This document shows, piece by piece, positions 1-9,566 of a stretch of DNA of 48,975 nt. How positions within the stretch are numbered: position 1 is the stretch's first letter; each line of letters starts with the position of its first letter. Below the pieces are notes generated by a model. The model worked only from the letters and a program-made list of their open reading frames with translations. It made no database searches and was not told where the DNA came from. The position numbers and the translations under genes are program-made. Origin of the DNA: Paracoccaceae bacterium (GTDB lineage: Bacteria > Pseudomonadota > Alphaproteobacteria > Rhodobacterales > Rhodobacteraceae); NCBI GenBank assembly GCA_014654775.1, contig JACVZW010000042.1, positions 1 to 48,975 on the forward strand. Direction: 5' to 3'.

Positions 1-53
1 AATCGCCGCCCGAGATCGCGCGAAATCGCCGCCCGACTCTCGCGAAATACGCA
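1..53 (-). mobile_element. Probable insertion-sequence end (IS21-like), truncated by window edge
   Basis: Read on the minus strand, the sequence left of position 54 begins TGCGTATTTCGCG and carries two imperfect copies of a GGGCGGCGATTTCGCG-like motif. Subterminal repeats inside a TG-starting end are typical of IS21-family elements. The hsdR reading frame matches its family up to the SRLN motif and then loses resemblance exactly here. The transposase genes would lie left of base 1, so family assignment is inference from end structure alone. Confidence 0.45.
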
Positions 54-2173
54 CTGTTCAGTCTCGACAGCGTTTGCACAGCTTGGATACCCGCCAATCT
101 TCGGTCCACATACATCCCGCAGAGGAGCGGCTGATCGAAGCCCGTCTGGAATTTGTTGGCCACCAGCAGGATGTGGTAGTCGGGTTCCTTGAAGGTTTCC
201 CTGATGTCGCGCCCCTTGAGGCCAGGGTTCAGCGCCTTGCTGGTCTCGGTGAAGGGTTCCGCCCCGCTGTCCTTGTCGACTACCTCGCCAGAGAAGGCGA
301 CCAGTGTGCCCAGCGGGTAACCCTTGGACTTGATGTACTTCTCGATAGCCAGTTGCCACCGCACGGCCTCAAGGCGGCTTCCAACAACGACCATCGCCTT
401 GGCTTTGCCGCCCAAGAGTGGCTGCACCATCGAGCGGTAATGTTCGACGACGACCTGCACCTTCTGGCTGATGTTGTAGGGGTGAAGGCGGACCCAGCGC
501 ATCAGCGCCTTGACAGCCTCGCTCCGTTCGACCTCACTCTCATCCATCTCCTTGCCGTCGCCCGCCAGTTTGAAGGCGAGGCTGTAGGGCGTGTAGTTCT
601 TCAGGACGTCGAGGATAAAGCCCTCCTCGATGGCTTGCCGCATCGAGTAAACATGGAAGGCCTCGGGCAGGTTGGTCGAACCCGCAGGTTGGCTCGGGTC
701 GGGTCGCCGCCCGAATAGCTCCAGCGTCTTCGCCTTCGGGGTCGCCGTGAAGGCAACGTATGTGATGCACTTATCGCTGGCCCGAGCCGCCATCTGGGCG
801 GCCAGAAGGTCCTCGGCGCTGACTTCGCCACCGTCGGCTACCTCTGCAGCTTCATCGGCGGACAGTACCAGTTTCAGCTTAGACGCTGCTTCCCCGGTCT
901 GGCTGGAATGCGCTTCGTCGGCGATCACGGCAAACCGCTTGCCCTTCGATGCGGCAAGCTCCTGTACAGCCTGCAGGGCGTAGGGAAAAGTTTGAATAGT
1001 GCAGACGACGATCTTCTTTCCGCCTGCCAGCGCCTCGGCCAGTTGCCCGCTCTTGGCCCCCGCATCGCTGTTGATCGTTGCTACGACGCCTGTCGTCCGC
1101 TCGAAGCTGAAAATCGCTTCCTGAAGCTGGGTGTCGATCACGTTGCGGTCGGACACAACGAGGACGGAGTCGAAGACCTTCTGGTGCTGGGCGTCGTGCA
1201 GATCGGCGAGGAAGTGTGCCGACCATGCGATGGAGTTCGTTTTCCCTGACCCTGCCGAATGCTGGATGAGGTACTTGCCGCCAGCCCCCTCGGCCAACAC
1301 CGCTGCCTGCAGCTTTCGCGTGGCGTCAAGCTGGTGGTAGCGCGGGAAAATCATCCCGGTGATCTGCTTCTTGGCGTTCTTCGTTGCCACCATGTAGCGG
1401 CCAAGGATTTCCAGCAGGCTGTCGCGCTGCCAGACCTCTTCCCACAAGTACGCCGTTCGGTGCCCGTTCGGGTTCACCGGGTTGCCCTTGCCGCCGTTGT
1501 CTCCCTTGTTGAACGGGAGGAACTTTGTATCGGCACCTGCGAGGCGCGTGGTCATCATCGCCTCGGAGTCGCTGACAGCGAAGTGGACGAGTGCCCCACC
1601 GGGGAAACCGAGCAGGGGTTCTGGAGGCTTGCCCTTGGGGGCAGGGTTGCGGTCGAAGCGGTACTGATCGACGGCGTCCTGAATGCCTTGCGTGAAGTCG
1701 GTCTTCAGTTCGGCTGTTGCGACGGGGATGCCGTTCAGGAACAGCACCAGATCGATGCTGTTCTCGTTCTGGAGCGAGTAGCGCACTTGCCTCACGACCC
1801 GCAGCCGGTTGGCCTTGTAGAGCGTGAGAAGGTCGGCATTCATAGCCAAGGCGGGCTTGAACTGGGCCAGCGCGAGGGGGGCGCGAAGGCCGATCATTTC
1901 GACGCCCCTTCGAAGCACCTCGAGGGTGCCCCGCTCGTCCAGCTGCTTGCGGATACGGTCGAGGAGCATCGCCTCTGCGGCGGCACCGTGGTTCTTGGTC
2001 AGCGTCTCCCATGCCTTGGGCTGGCTGGCTTGGACCCATGCGATGATGTCAGCCGGGAAGAGGGCGCGGGCGCGGTCGTATAGGGCGGCATCGGTCGCGG
2101 TGTGAAGCCAGCCAGCGGCACCCATCTGTTCGCAAATCTGCGCCTCAAGGTTGACTTCCCGGTGCAAATTCAT
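1..2173 (-). CDS. hsdR: Type I restriction enzyme subunit R (HsdR), partial and interrupted
   Basis: This is the motor/nuclease subunit of a type I restriction-modification complex. It starts at the ATG on the minus strand ending at 2173, overlapping the mrr stop by 4 bp. The N-terminal PD-(D/E)XK-like nuclease region includes VATAELKTDF. Walker A (HSAGSGKT) is at about residues 305-312 and the DEAH box (ADEAHSS) at 419-422. Helicase C-lobe motifs FQTGFDQPLL and QTLSRLN follow. After SRLN the frame stays open but no longer resembles HsdR; the break coincides with a probable IS end at 53/54, so only about 706 genuine codons are visible. Restriction by this system is probably lost unless the rest lies intact beyond the insertion. 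The open frame runs off the window edge. Confidence 0.85.
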   Translation of the reverse strand, partial: MNLHREVNLEAQICEQMGAAGWLHTATDAALYDRARALFPADIIAWVQASQPKAWETLTKNHGAAAEAMLLDRIRKQLDERGTLEVLRRGVEMIGLRAPLALAQFKPALAMNADLLTLYKANRLRVVRQVRYSLQNENSIDLVLFLNGIPVATAELKTDFTQGIQDAVDQYRFDRNPAPKGKPPEPLLGFPGGALVHFAVSDSEAMMTTRLAGADTKFLPFNKGDNGGKGNPVNPNGHRTAYLWEEVWQRDSLLEILGRYMVATKNAKKQITGMIFPRYHQLDATRKLQAAVLAEGAGGKYLIQHSAGSGKTNSIAWSAHFLADLHDAQHQKVFDSVLVVSDRNVIDTQLQEAIFSFERTTGVVATINSDAGAKSGQLAEALAGGKKIVVCTIQTFPYALQAVQELAASKGKRFAVIADEAHSSQTGEAASKLKLVLSADEAAEVADGGEVSAEDLLAAQMAARASDKCITYVAFTATPKAKTLELFGRRPDPSQPAGSTNLPEAFHVYSMRQAIEEGFILDVLKNYTPYSLAFKLAGDGKEMDESEVERSEAVKALMRWVRLHPYNISQKVQVVVEHYRSMVQPLLGGKAKAMVVVGSRLEAVRWQLAIEKYIKSKGYPLGTLVAFSGEVVDKDSGAEPFTETSKALNPGLKGRDIRETFKEPDYHILLVANKFQTGFDQPLLCGMYVDRRLAGIQAVQTLSRLNSAYFARVGRRFRAISGGD

Positions 2174-3231
2174 GGATCGACCTCGCCTTCGTCGTCGAGG
2201 ACCAACGTCCACGTCCGGCGCAACGGAAGTTCTGCTCGGATGTCCTCGGGTAGGCGGTCATAGACGGCTAGGAGGTTGTCAACGAGTTCCTCCCGGCCCC
2301 ATAGACGGACACGGAAGAACAGCTCGTTGGTCCGACGCCGCACAGCACTCGTGAAGCCACCCCAGCTGACGATCAGGCCGTGATCTGCGTGGGTATCCTG
2401 AATGCTGCCGATCAGCCCCTGAAGGGTCGGTTGGTCTACCGTAACGCTCCCCGACTTGACCTGCGCCACAATCCGGGGGCCATCCAGACCAAGCGGTCCG
2501 TTGCCTGCGACGATATCCACCCCGGCATCCGCTCCGGGGGGTGAAACCCGTGTCCGATAACCCTGAGCAGACAGGATAGCGGCGACGAGCCGGGTGAAAT
2601 CGTGCCCAGTGAACACTGACGCGATGCGGCGCTCGATTTGGTCACGGGCCAGAAGTTCCAAGTTCACAGCCTGGTCTGCTGCCTCAGTCGTTTCATTGTT
2701 CGCACTTGGCTTTAAGGTGGGGCCCTTGACGAACGCAGGCAACCCGCCGTCACCGGGGTCTTTTCCAGTGTCCAAAACCGCTTGGACACGCTTCAGGGCA
2801 TCGTTTCGGCTGATCTCGCAGACCGTCATGAAGGCCCCGAAGCTGTAGAGAAGGTCTTGCTTGAAGGTGTCGCGAGGCAAGTCGATCTTGAGCCATTGGA
2901 CGGGTCGGAGCGCCTCGCCATTTGGTCCAGCCTTGTATGGTCCTGCGAGCCGTCCAATCCCTATGGTGCCGGTGGTCTTGAACGGTGTCACCACGAGGTC
3001 CCCCGTCTCGGCCACGTTGATGAACTGGTTAATCTGGGCGGCGAAGTTCCTGTGCTTGTTCGGTTTGTCGTTAGGGAACAGCTCAGCCATCTTCCCGATC
3101 AGAGCTTCACGGTCCTTGAGATGCGAAATGTCCTCGGTCAGGTCGAAGCCGATGCGTAGATTGTTATCCTCGAGTGCGGCCGCCTCGCGTTCTCCATTCT
3201 TGCCTAGTCGCACAAGCCAGAGTCGGGTCAT
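2170..3231 (-). CDS. Mrr-type restriction endonuclease embedded in the type I RM operon
   Basis: A 353-residue protein with two parts. Residues 1-110 (LWLVRLGKNGEREA, then GDLVVTPFKTTGTIGIGRL) resemble the N-terminal module found on other Mrr-like endonucleases. Residues 205-300 form the Mrr catalytic fold, with GHDFTRLVAAIL, the acidic residue in GADAGVDIV (D239) and the Q-x-K motif (QVK, 257-259). Mrr family enzymes cut modified DNA (type IV restriction). The gene overlaps hsdS upstream (3228-3231) and hsdR downstream (2170-2173) by ATGA, so it is translated as part of the hsd operon. Its substrate is unknown; its position suggests co-regulation with the methyltransferase. It could instead act as an accessory nuclease of the complex. 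Confidence 0.85.
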   Translation of the reverse strand: MTRLWLVRLGKNGEREAAALEDNNLRIGFDLTEDISHLKDREALIGKMAELFPNDKPNKHRNFAAQINQFINVAETGDLVVTPFKTTGTIGIGRLAGPYKAGPNGEALRPVQWLKIDLPRDTFKQDLLYSFGAFMTVCEISRNDALKRVQAVLDTGKDPGDGGLPAFVKGPTLKPSANNETTEAADQAVNLELLARDQIERRIASVFTGHDFTRLVAAILSAQGYRTRVSPPGADAGVDIVAGNGPLGLDGPRIVAQVKSGSVTVDQPTLQGLIGSIQDTHADHGLIVSWGGFTSAVRRRTNELFFRVRLWGREELVDNLLAVYDRLPEDIRAELPLRRTWTLVLDDEGEVDP

Positions 3232-4534
3232 GCAGCCACCTCATCGGTGATGCTCTCTCGCACGTCAATCTTGCCTGTAACTGCGGCGGAGATCAGGGCG
3301 GCGCGCCGTTCCTGTAAGAGCAAAATCGTCGTCTCTGCCTCGTCGATGAGCTTACCAAGTCTTTCGGTCTTACTTCGGAGGACTTTCGCGATCTCGCGCT
3401 GCTCATCAAGTGAGGGCAGTGGCAGTGGCAGGCGACGAAGCGCGTCCAAGGTTATCTCCCGAAAAGTTGCCCCTTTGGCCATCAGCTCGAAATAGGTTTG
3501 CGATGCACTTCCCGATAAAGCGAACAACAGGAAGTCCCGGTCGCAGTCGTCACCGGGAGAAACCTTCGCAGTGCCTTGAGTAAGGTTGGCCATTCGAAGC
3601 TCATCGGGGACAGGAAGGCATTTTCCTACCGTAGCGCGAATGGCGATAACGATGTCGCCCGGAAATACACGAGACCGAACATATGCTTGCTCGATTTCAG
3701 GAGAAGTAAGCGGATACCCAGACGTTGGAAGTTCAGGCCCGCTCATGTCGCTCGTACGAATGTAGGGGATGCCACCTTCGTGTTCCGGCCCTGCTTGAAC
3801 TATCCCATAGGTGATTGTTGTTCCGTCAGCCACCAAGTGTTTAAGCTGCTTGACTGTCCACCCTTCCGGCACGTCACCCAGCCATTCCACCCCCGAAGGT
3901 TTCAGCTTGGCGGCTGGGTTCAATCCACGGGTGACGGCGTGGCTGTTAACGACCTGCCGCTTTTCGCGCAGTAGATCGATCAGCCGCTGCTTTTCCTCGA
4001 CCAGCGCATCGATCTTGGTCGTCTCTCGGTCGAGGAAGGCTGCGATGGCGATTTGTTCGGGTAGGGATGGCAGGGCCAGAGTGATAGACTTCATGTCGGC
4101 ATATCGGGTCGACCAAAGGTCCGCGACGATACCGGAGCCCCAGCGGTAAAATTCTTCCTGAAAGCTTCGGCTCTTGAGCAGCCAATTCGCAAACCTTCCG
4201 TGAATCTCTTCGTTTGGCTCGATCACTATGCTAATGAGGGAAACAGAGCCGTCGAGGTCGGAAAGCCCTGATGAACCCTTGCGGTCGGAGCGGCTGTTGA
4301 TGACAAAATCACCCTTCCGCACAAGCTTTCGGTTGTCGCCATCATCCGTCTTTGCCGCAGTCTCCAACTGGGGAACGATGCCGTTCATCGTAACCGAAAG
4401 GGCAGGAAAGTCCTTGTCGCTGACCTTTTCCTTCCGCTCAGCGAAACACGACCCAAGGCGCACGAGCTTCCAACTGCTCGGCACATCGCGGAGCCAGATC
4501 AAGCCTGTGTCAACATACGCCGGATACCGCCGCG

Positions 4535-4538
<4 letters not shown>
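3228..4538 (-). CDS. hsdS: Type I restriction enzyme specificity subunit (HsdS)
   Basis: This 436-residue protein recognises the bipartite DNA target and bridges HsdM and HsdR. It has the usual two-repeat layout. The first target-recognition domain is followed by [18 protein letters not shown] and a helical spacer ([20 protein letters not shown]). The second domain begins near [12 protein letters not shown] and ends with [19 protein letters not shown] and another helix. The start overlaps the hsdM stop by ATGA, and the stop overlaps the mrr start. No frameshift or truncation is seen. The target sequence cannot be predicted by eye. Confidence 0.93.
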
Positions 4539-6367
<1,829 letters not shown>

Positions 6368-6561
6368 GGGTTAGTCTCCGAAATCGATTAGCCCGCAGTA
6401 GAACCGAAGAGGTGGCTCCTTGGCAACGCCGGGGGTCGAAAGATTTCACCGCACATTTCTGCCAACCCGAGATCAGTACTGCTGCCTCGCGCTCCCCCCC
6501 CGCCGGGGGTGGGCAAAGCTGCCAGCAAAGGCCTCCGGAAAAAACACTCAAGGAAAGTTAT

Positions 6562-6606
6562 GTACGCACTTGACGTGTTCATCGGGGCATATCATATGGT
6601 GCGTAC
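6562..6606. promoter_or_regulatory. Inverted repeat operator and promoter between hsdM and the XRE gene
   Basis: A perfect 8-bp inverted repeat, GTACGCAC (6562-6569) and GTGCGTAC (6599-6606), brackets a good -35 hexamer TTGACG (6570-6575) and an AT-rich -10 zone (TATCATATG, 6590-6598). The right arm ends 18 bp before the likely start of the regulator. This is the layout expected for autoregulation by the adjacent XRE protein. Whether hsdM, starting 195 bp away on the other strand, responds to the same site is inference. Confidence 0.5.
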
Positions 6607-6624
6607 GCCACACGGAGAATGCGT

Positions 6625-7470
6625 ATGAACCTGAAAACCCTTCGGACCCAGATGAACTTCACCCAGAAGCAACTGGCCGATAAGATGGATACGACCCAGC
6701 AGACCATCGCACGCTGGGAGAACGGCAAGACGCCCTTGAACGCTGCCCAGATCAAACACCTCTGCAGCATCCTCCAGTGCACCGCGCAGGACCTTCTGGG
6801 GTGGGAAGTCGAAGACGACGAGGAGGCCTTCGACGGGGGCATGCTCCTCGACCACGGCACCCCTTACGGCACTCTGCGACTGCGGATGGGCTTCGGTGTC
6901 CGCGAGTATCCCATTGGAGACGTCGCGAGAGATGCTGTCGAGGGCTACATGGACCGCAATGGCAGCCTCAACCACAAGGCCGGAAGGCTCGAGACGCTGG
7001 TCTTTGCGACCCTCACGAGGCGACTGCTGTTGGTTAACGCGTCGGCCCTTCGCTCGGTCAGCCTTATTTCTGACGAGGTTGAGGCGATGCCTGCTTACGA
7101 AGCAGCCGACGAGGAGGGCGTTGAAGAGTTCGACTTCGACGACGGCGACTTGGGTGACGATCTCGAGGACGCAATTCCCATACAGGAGGCCATCTGTGTG
7201 ACGTTCAAGGATGGCTCGGTCGAATTGTTCCCCTTTTCGCAAGGAGTGGCGGACGAGGTCTACGCGCTTTTGGCTGGTACCGAGCTTCAGGCAGGCCGGT
7301 TTCTGATGGTGGAAGATGAAGAGGCGGGCGCACGGCGCACATTCATCGAGTTGAACGAAGTCGCGATGCTCGATCTACCAGCTGAGCTTTTTGCGACCAT
7401 GACCAGCGATGACGATGTAGCGATGCTCGATCAGCCAGCTGAATTCTTCGCGACCACGACAATCGATTAG
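6625..7470 (+). CDS. XRE-family helix-turn-helix regulator with long acidic C-terminal region
   Basis: Residues 1-60 form a Cro/CI-type helix-turn-helix (NFTQKQLADKMDTTQQTIA, then RWENGKTPLN). The remainder is unassigned and acidic (EEFDFDDGDLGDDLED). The last 37 residues hold a tandem 19-residue repeat (VAMLDLPAELFAT, then VAMLDQPAEFFAT). The second ATG (6625) is preferred over 6619 because the GGAG at 6613-6616 is 8 nt from it. The gene is divergent from hsdM and sits next to an inverted repeat, so it probably controls itself and perhaps the RM operon. It is far larger than the usual 80-100-residue C proteins of RM systems, so a different role is possible. Confidence 0.8.
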   Translation: MNLKTLRTQMNFTQKQLADKMDTTQQTIARWENGKTPLNAAQIKHLCSILQCTAQDLLGWEVEDDEEAFDGGMLLDHGTPYGTLRLRMGFGVREYPIGDVARDAVEGYMDRNGSLNHKAGRLETLVFATLTRRLLLVNASALRSVSLISDEVEAMPAYEAADEEGVEEFDFDDGDLGDDLEDAIPIQEAICVTFKDGSVELFPFSQGVADEVYALLAGTELQAGRFLMVEDEEAGARRTFIELNEVAMLDLPAELFATMTSDDDVAMLDQPAEFFATTTID

Positions 7471-7494
7471 GACGGCGGCGCTAGGAGCTACCGT

Positions 7495-7520
7495 AAGCCC
7501 CCGGTTGTCTCTAGGGGCTT
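7495..7520 (+). terminator. Hairpin after the XRE gene, weak terminator
   Basis: AAGCCCC (7495-7501) pairs with GGGGCTT (7514-7520) 24 bp after the stop codon of the XRE gene. No T-run follows, so intrinsic termination is uncertain. Confidence 0.4.
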
Positions 7521-7548
7521 GGGCCAGTGCGACGTCTCATGCCCTCCG

Positions 7549-7593
7549 CCGTGCCGTCTCCCAGAAGTCATTCTCTATTCTGAGACGGCACGG
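7549..7593. repeat. 12-bp perfect inverted repeat upstream of the serine recombinase
   Basis: CCGTGCCGTCTC (7549-7560) and GAGACGGCACGG (7582-7593) are separated by 21 bp, and the right arm lies 45 bp before the recombinase start codon. The arms are long enough to be a dimer-binding site. Possible roles are a resolution or crossover subsite for the recombinase, or its operator. I see no second copy in the window. Confidence 0.55.
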
Positions 7594-7638
7594 TGAGCCA
7601 CCTCTAAGAACCCAAAGCGACACCTGAAGGACTGCATC

Positions 7639-8196
7639 ATGCTGATTGGATATGCGCGCACCTCGACCACGGAACAGAAGGCAGGACTTGCCGCCCAGCT
7701 TCGGGAACTCGATCAGGCATCCTGTGAGAAGGTCTTTCAGGAGGAGGTCTCCTCGGTCGACAAGGACGGCAGGGAGCAACTGGCCGCAGCCCTCGAGTTC
7801 ATCCGTGAAGGCGACATTCTGGTGGTCACGAAGCTGGACCGCTTGGCCCGTTCGGTAAAGCATCTGCTCGAGATCACCGAGCGGCTGGAGGCCAAGGGCG
7901 CGACCCTCCGCATCCTTGGGATGGGTATCGACACGGCGACACCGAACGGACGCCTGATGTTGAACCTGCTCGGCAGCACCGCCCAGTTCGAGCGCGAGAT
8001 CATGCTCGAGCGGCAGCGGGAGGGCATCGCGAAGGCTAAGGCGGACGGCAAGTACAAGGGCAGGAAGCCCACAGGTGAGCAGAAGATCGCAGAGATCAGG
8101 CGGCTGGTGGAAGTCGAAGGGCTATCTCCAACCGAGGCCGCGAGGCGCGCTGGGGTGGCCCGAGCGACGGCTTATCGGGTGCTGAAGGCGGCTTGA
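7639..8196 (+). CDS. Serine recombinase, resolvase/invertase family
   Basis: 185 residues, the full length for Tn3 resolvase/Hin-type enzymes. The N-terminal catalytic domain starts MLIGYARTST with the nucleophilic serine at position 9. It continues with ILVVTKLDRLARS (active-site arginines), the GRLMLNLLGSTAQFEREIM region and the E helix ERQREGIAKAK. Residues 143-185 are a helix-turn-helix DNA-binding domain (LSPTEAARRAGVARATAYRVL). No transposase is adjacent, so it is either a remnant of a transposon or a dedicated island recombinase. The inverted repeat at 7549-7593 is a plausible binding site. Confidence 0.92.
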   Translation: MLIGYARTSTTEQKAGLAAQLRELDQASCEKVFQEEVSSVDKDGREQLAAALEFIREGDILVVTKLDRLARSVKHLLEITERLEAKGATLRILGMGIDTATPNGRLMLNLLGSTAQFEREIMLERQREGIAKAKADGKYKGRKPTGEQKIAEIRRLVEVEGLSPTEAARRAGVARATAYRVLKAA

Positions 8197-8441
8197 GCCG
8201 TCTCAATGAAATCAAAGGGTTATAATTAACACCTACCATAGAGAAGAATGAGCCGTCGTCGGGGCCGTTTGGACCCTGCGAACAACCCACATCTTAGACG
8301 AAATCCCTCGTCCCTGAAAACTTTCGCCTGCCTCCCTCGGGGTGGGTGTCGATCAGTTTTGTCTCCCATCTCCCGATCACCTCCGGCCTCCCCTCGGCTC
8401 ACCCTCGAGGCCCACCCACCATTTCCCGAAAGGACATCGCC
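8197..8441 (+). other. 245-bp leader between the recombinase and the zinc-ribbon gene
   Basis: No convincing ORF. A perfect TATAAT lies at 8221-8226, but there is no -35 at normal spacing. A later stretch can pair GGGTGGGTG (8340-8348) with CACCCACC (8413-8420), leaving a long loop before the AAGGA ribosome-binding site of the next gene. It may be a long 5' untranslated region. Confidence 0.3.
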
Positions 8442-9260
8442 ATGCTCGACGCTACGTCGCTCGAAGTCGCTTGCCCAAAATGCGCAACGTCCTTCGTTCC
8501 TGCCCGCTCTAACCAGACATACTGCTCGAAGCAGTGCCAGAAGAACGCTTGCCGTGGCCCTCGGACGGTTGCCGCCAGTGCGGAGGAGCGGCGGCGAAAC
8601 GAGAGCCGCATGGGCCGCCTTAAGGGTCTGTCTGACGCGCTCTTTGAAACGCCTCCCAAGTACCGTACGGCCTTCATGTTGGCGCTGATCAACGAGGGCA
8701 GGCGAAAGTCCGAACTGCGCGGATGGCTGACCCAAAGAGAGCTTCTATTACAGTGGGTCCACCACGAAGGGTCTGGTCGGCTGCACATTGTGCAATGCCT
8801 CGATCACTTCTGTCGCGAAGTCTTTGGGCGGCGATCATATGAAGTCCTGCGACCCAACTGGCGACTACCGAAGGGAGAGAAGCCAGCATTCCCGGCGATC
8901 TACTTTGGGCCGACTGAGCCATCCGTCTACACCGATGGGCTTCCTAGGAGCAGACCCTTTGCCACATTCCGCAGTGAAGCGAAGCAGCATGGAGGGACAC
9001 CGCCGCTGCTCCTCGAAAGCATCCACACGGCTTCACCCAAGGCGATACCTGATTTTGCCTTCTGGGCAAACTTGGCGGCGCTTCGGCTGGAGACCCCGAT
9101 TGCGCCCGTTCCGACCGATGAAGAGGTGCGCTTACGCTTCCGTAAGAGGGTCGGATGCGAACCGCCGAACTTGGACGATGACTTTGCCAGAGTTGACCAG
9201 ATCATTCTCGATCTCGATCAGGCGGTCGCCGCACGCCTCAATCCACCTCCACCACTATAA
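8442..9260 (+). CDS. Hypothetical protein with N-terminal zinc-ribbon
   Basis: 272 residues. The start at 8442 is chosen because AAGGA (8429-8433) is 8 nt upstream; an upstream in-frame ATG lacks such a site. The N-terminus holds four cysteines in a short Cys-rich module, ACPKCATSF then TYCSKQCQKNAC, which should bind one zinc. A basic stretch follows (RRRNESRMGRL). The rest is not recognised; a central part looks like a small winged-helix or HTH fold (RKSELRGWLTQRELLLQWVHH), which is uncertain. It lies in an island between a serine recombinase and a tyrosine integrase, so a DNA- or RNA-binding mobile-element function is likely. No catalytic motif is visible. Confidence 0.65.
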   Translation: MLDATSLEVACPKCATSFVPARSNQTYCSKQCQKNACRGPRTVAASAEERRRNESRMGRLKGLSDALFETPPKYRTAFMLALINEGRRKSELRGWLTQRELLLQWVHHEGSGRLHIVQCLDHFCREVFGRRSYEVLRPNWRLPKGEKPAFPAIYFGPTEPSVYTDGLPRSRPFATFRSEAKQHGGTPPLLLESIHTASPKAIPDFAFWANLAALRLETPIAPVPTDEEVRLRFRKRVGCEPPNLDDDFARVDQIILDLDQAVAARLNPPPPL

Positions 9261-9498
9261 GGGGGAACCTTCGGGGTAACTGGGGGATGCACCCGAAGAT
9301 GAAGACGACCTCGGCGATGCCGAGACGAAGACCCGCACTGATCGATGCTCCTGTTGAGAACTTCAGAATGAAGACCGCCAACAGGGGCATCTTCAGCTTC
9401 GGCTTCCTCGACGGCGACCGCCGCCGGGGTCTTGCAACTTCCCATTGGTCGGAAAGAGAAGCCTGTTGGTCATTTTCGGTCCGAAGGTTTTCCAACAT
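9238..9498 (-). CDS. Possible small membrane protein downstream of the integrase
   Basis: Minus-strand ORF of about 86 codons starting MLENLRTENDQQ, with AAAGG about 5 nt before the ATG. It is hydrophilic for the first 35 residues, then has one or two hydrophobic stretches (MPLLAVFILKF, then AEVVFIFGCI). It lies 68 bp downstream of the integrase on the same strand and overlaps the convergent zinc-ribbon gene by 23 bp. No family is recognised. It could be spurious, but the start signal and hydrophobic pattern are better than for nearby shadow frames. Confidence 0.3.
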   Translation of the reverse strand: MLENLRTENDQQASLSDQWEVARPRRRSPSRKPKLKMPLLAVFILKFSTGASISAGLRLGIAEVVFIFGCIPQLPRRFPLIVVEVD

Positions 9499-9566
9499 GT
9501 TCACCTTTCAGGGCCACGTAATGAGGCTGGTCCTGATAGCCCGCTGTCCGTTCTGTGCAGCTGTGG

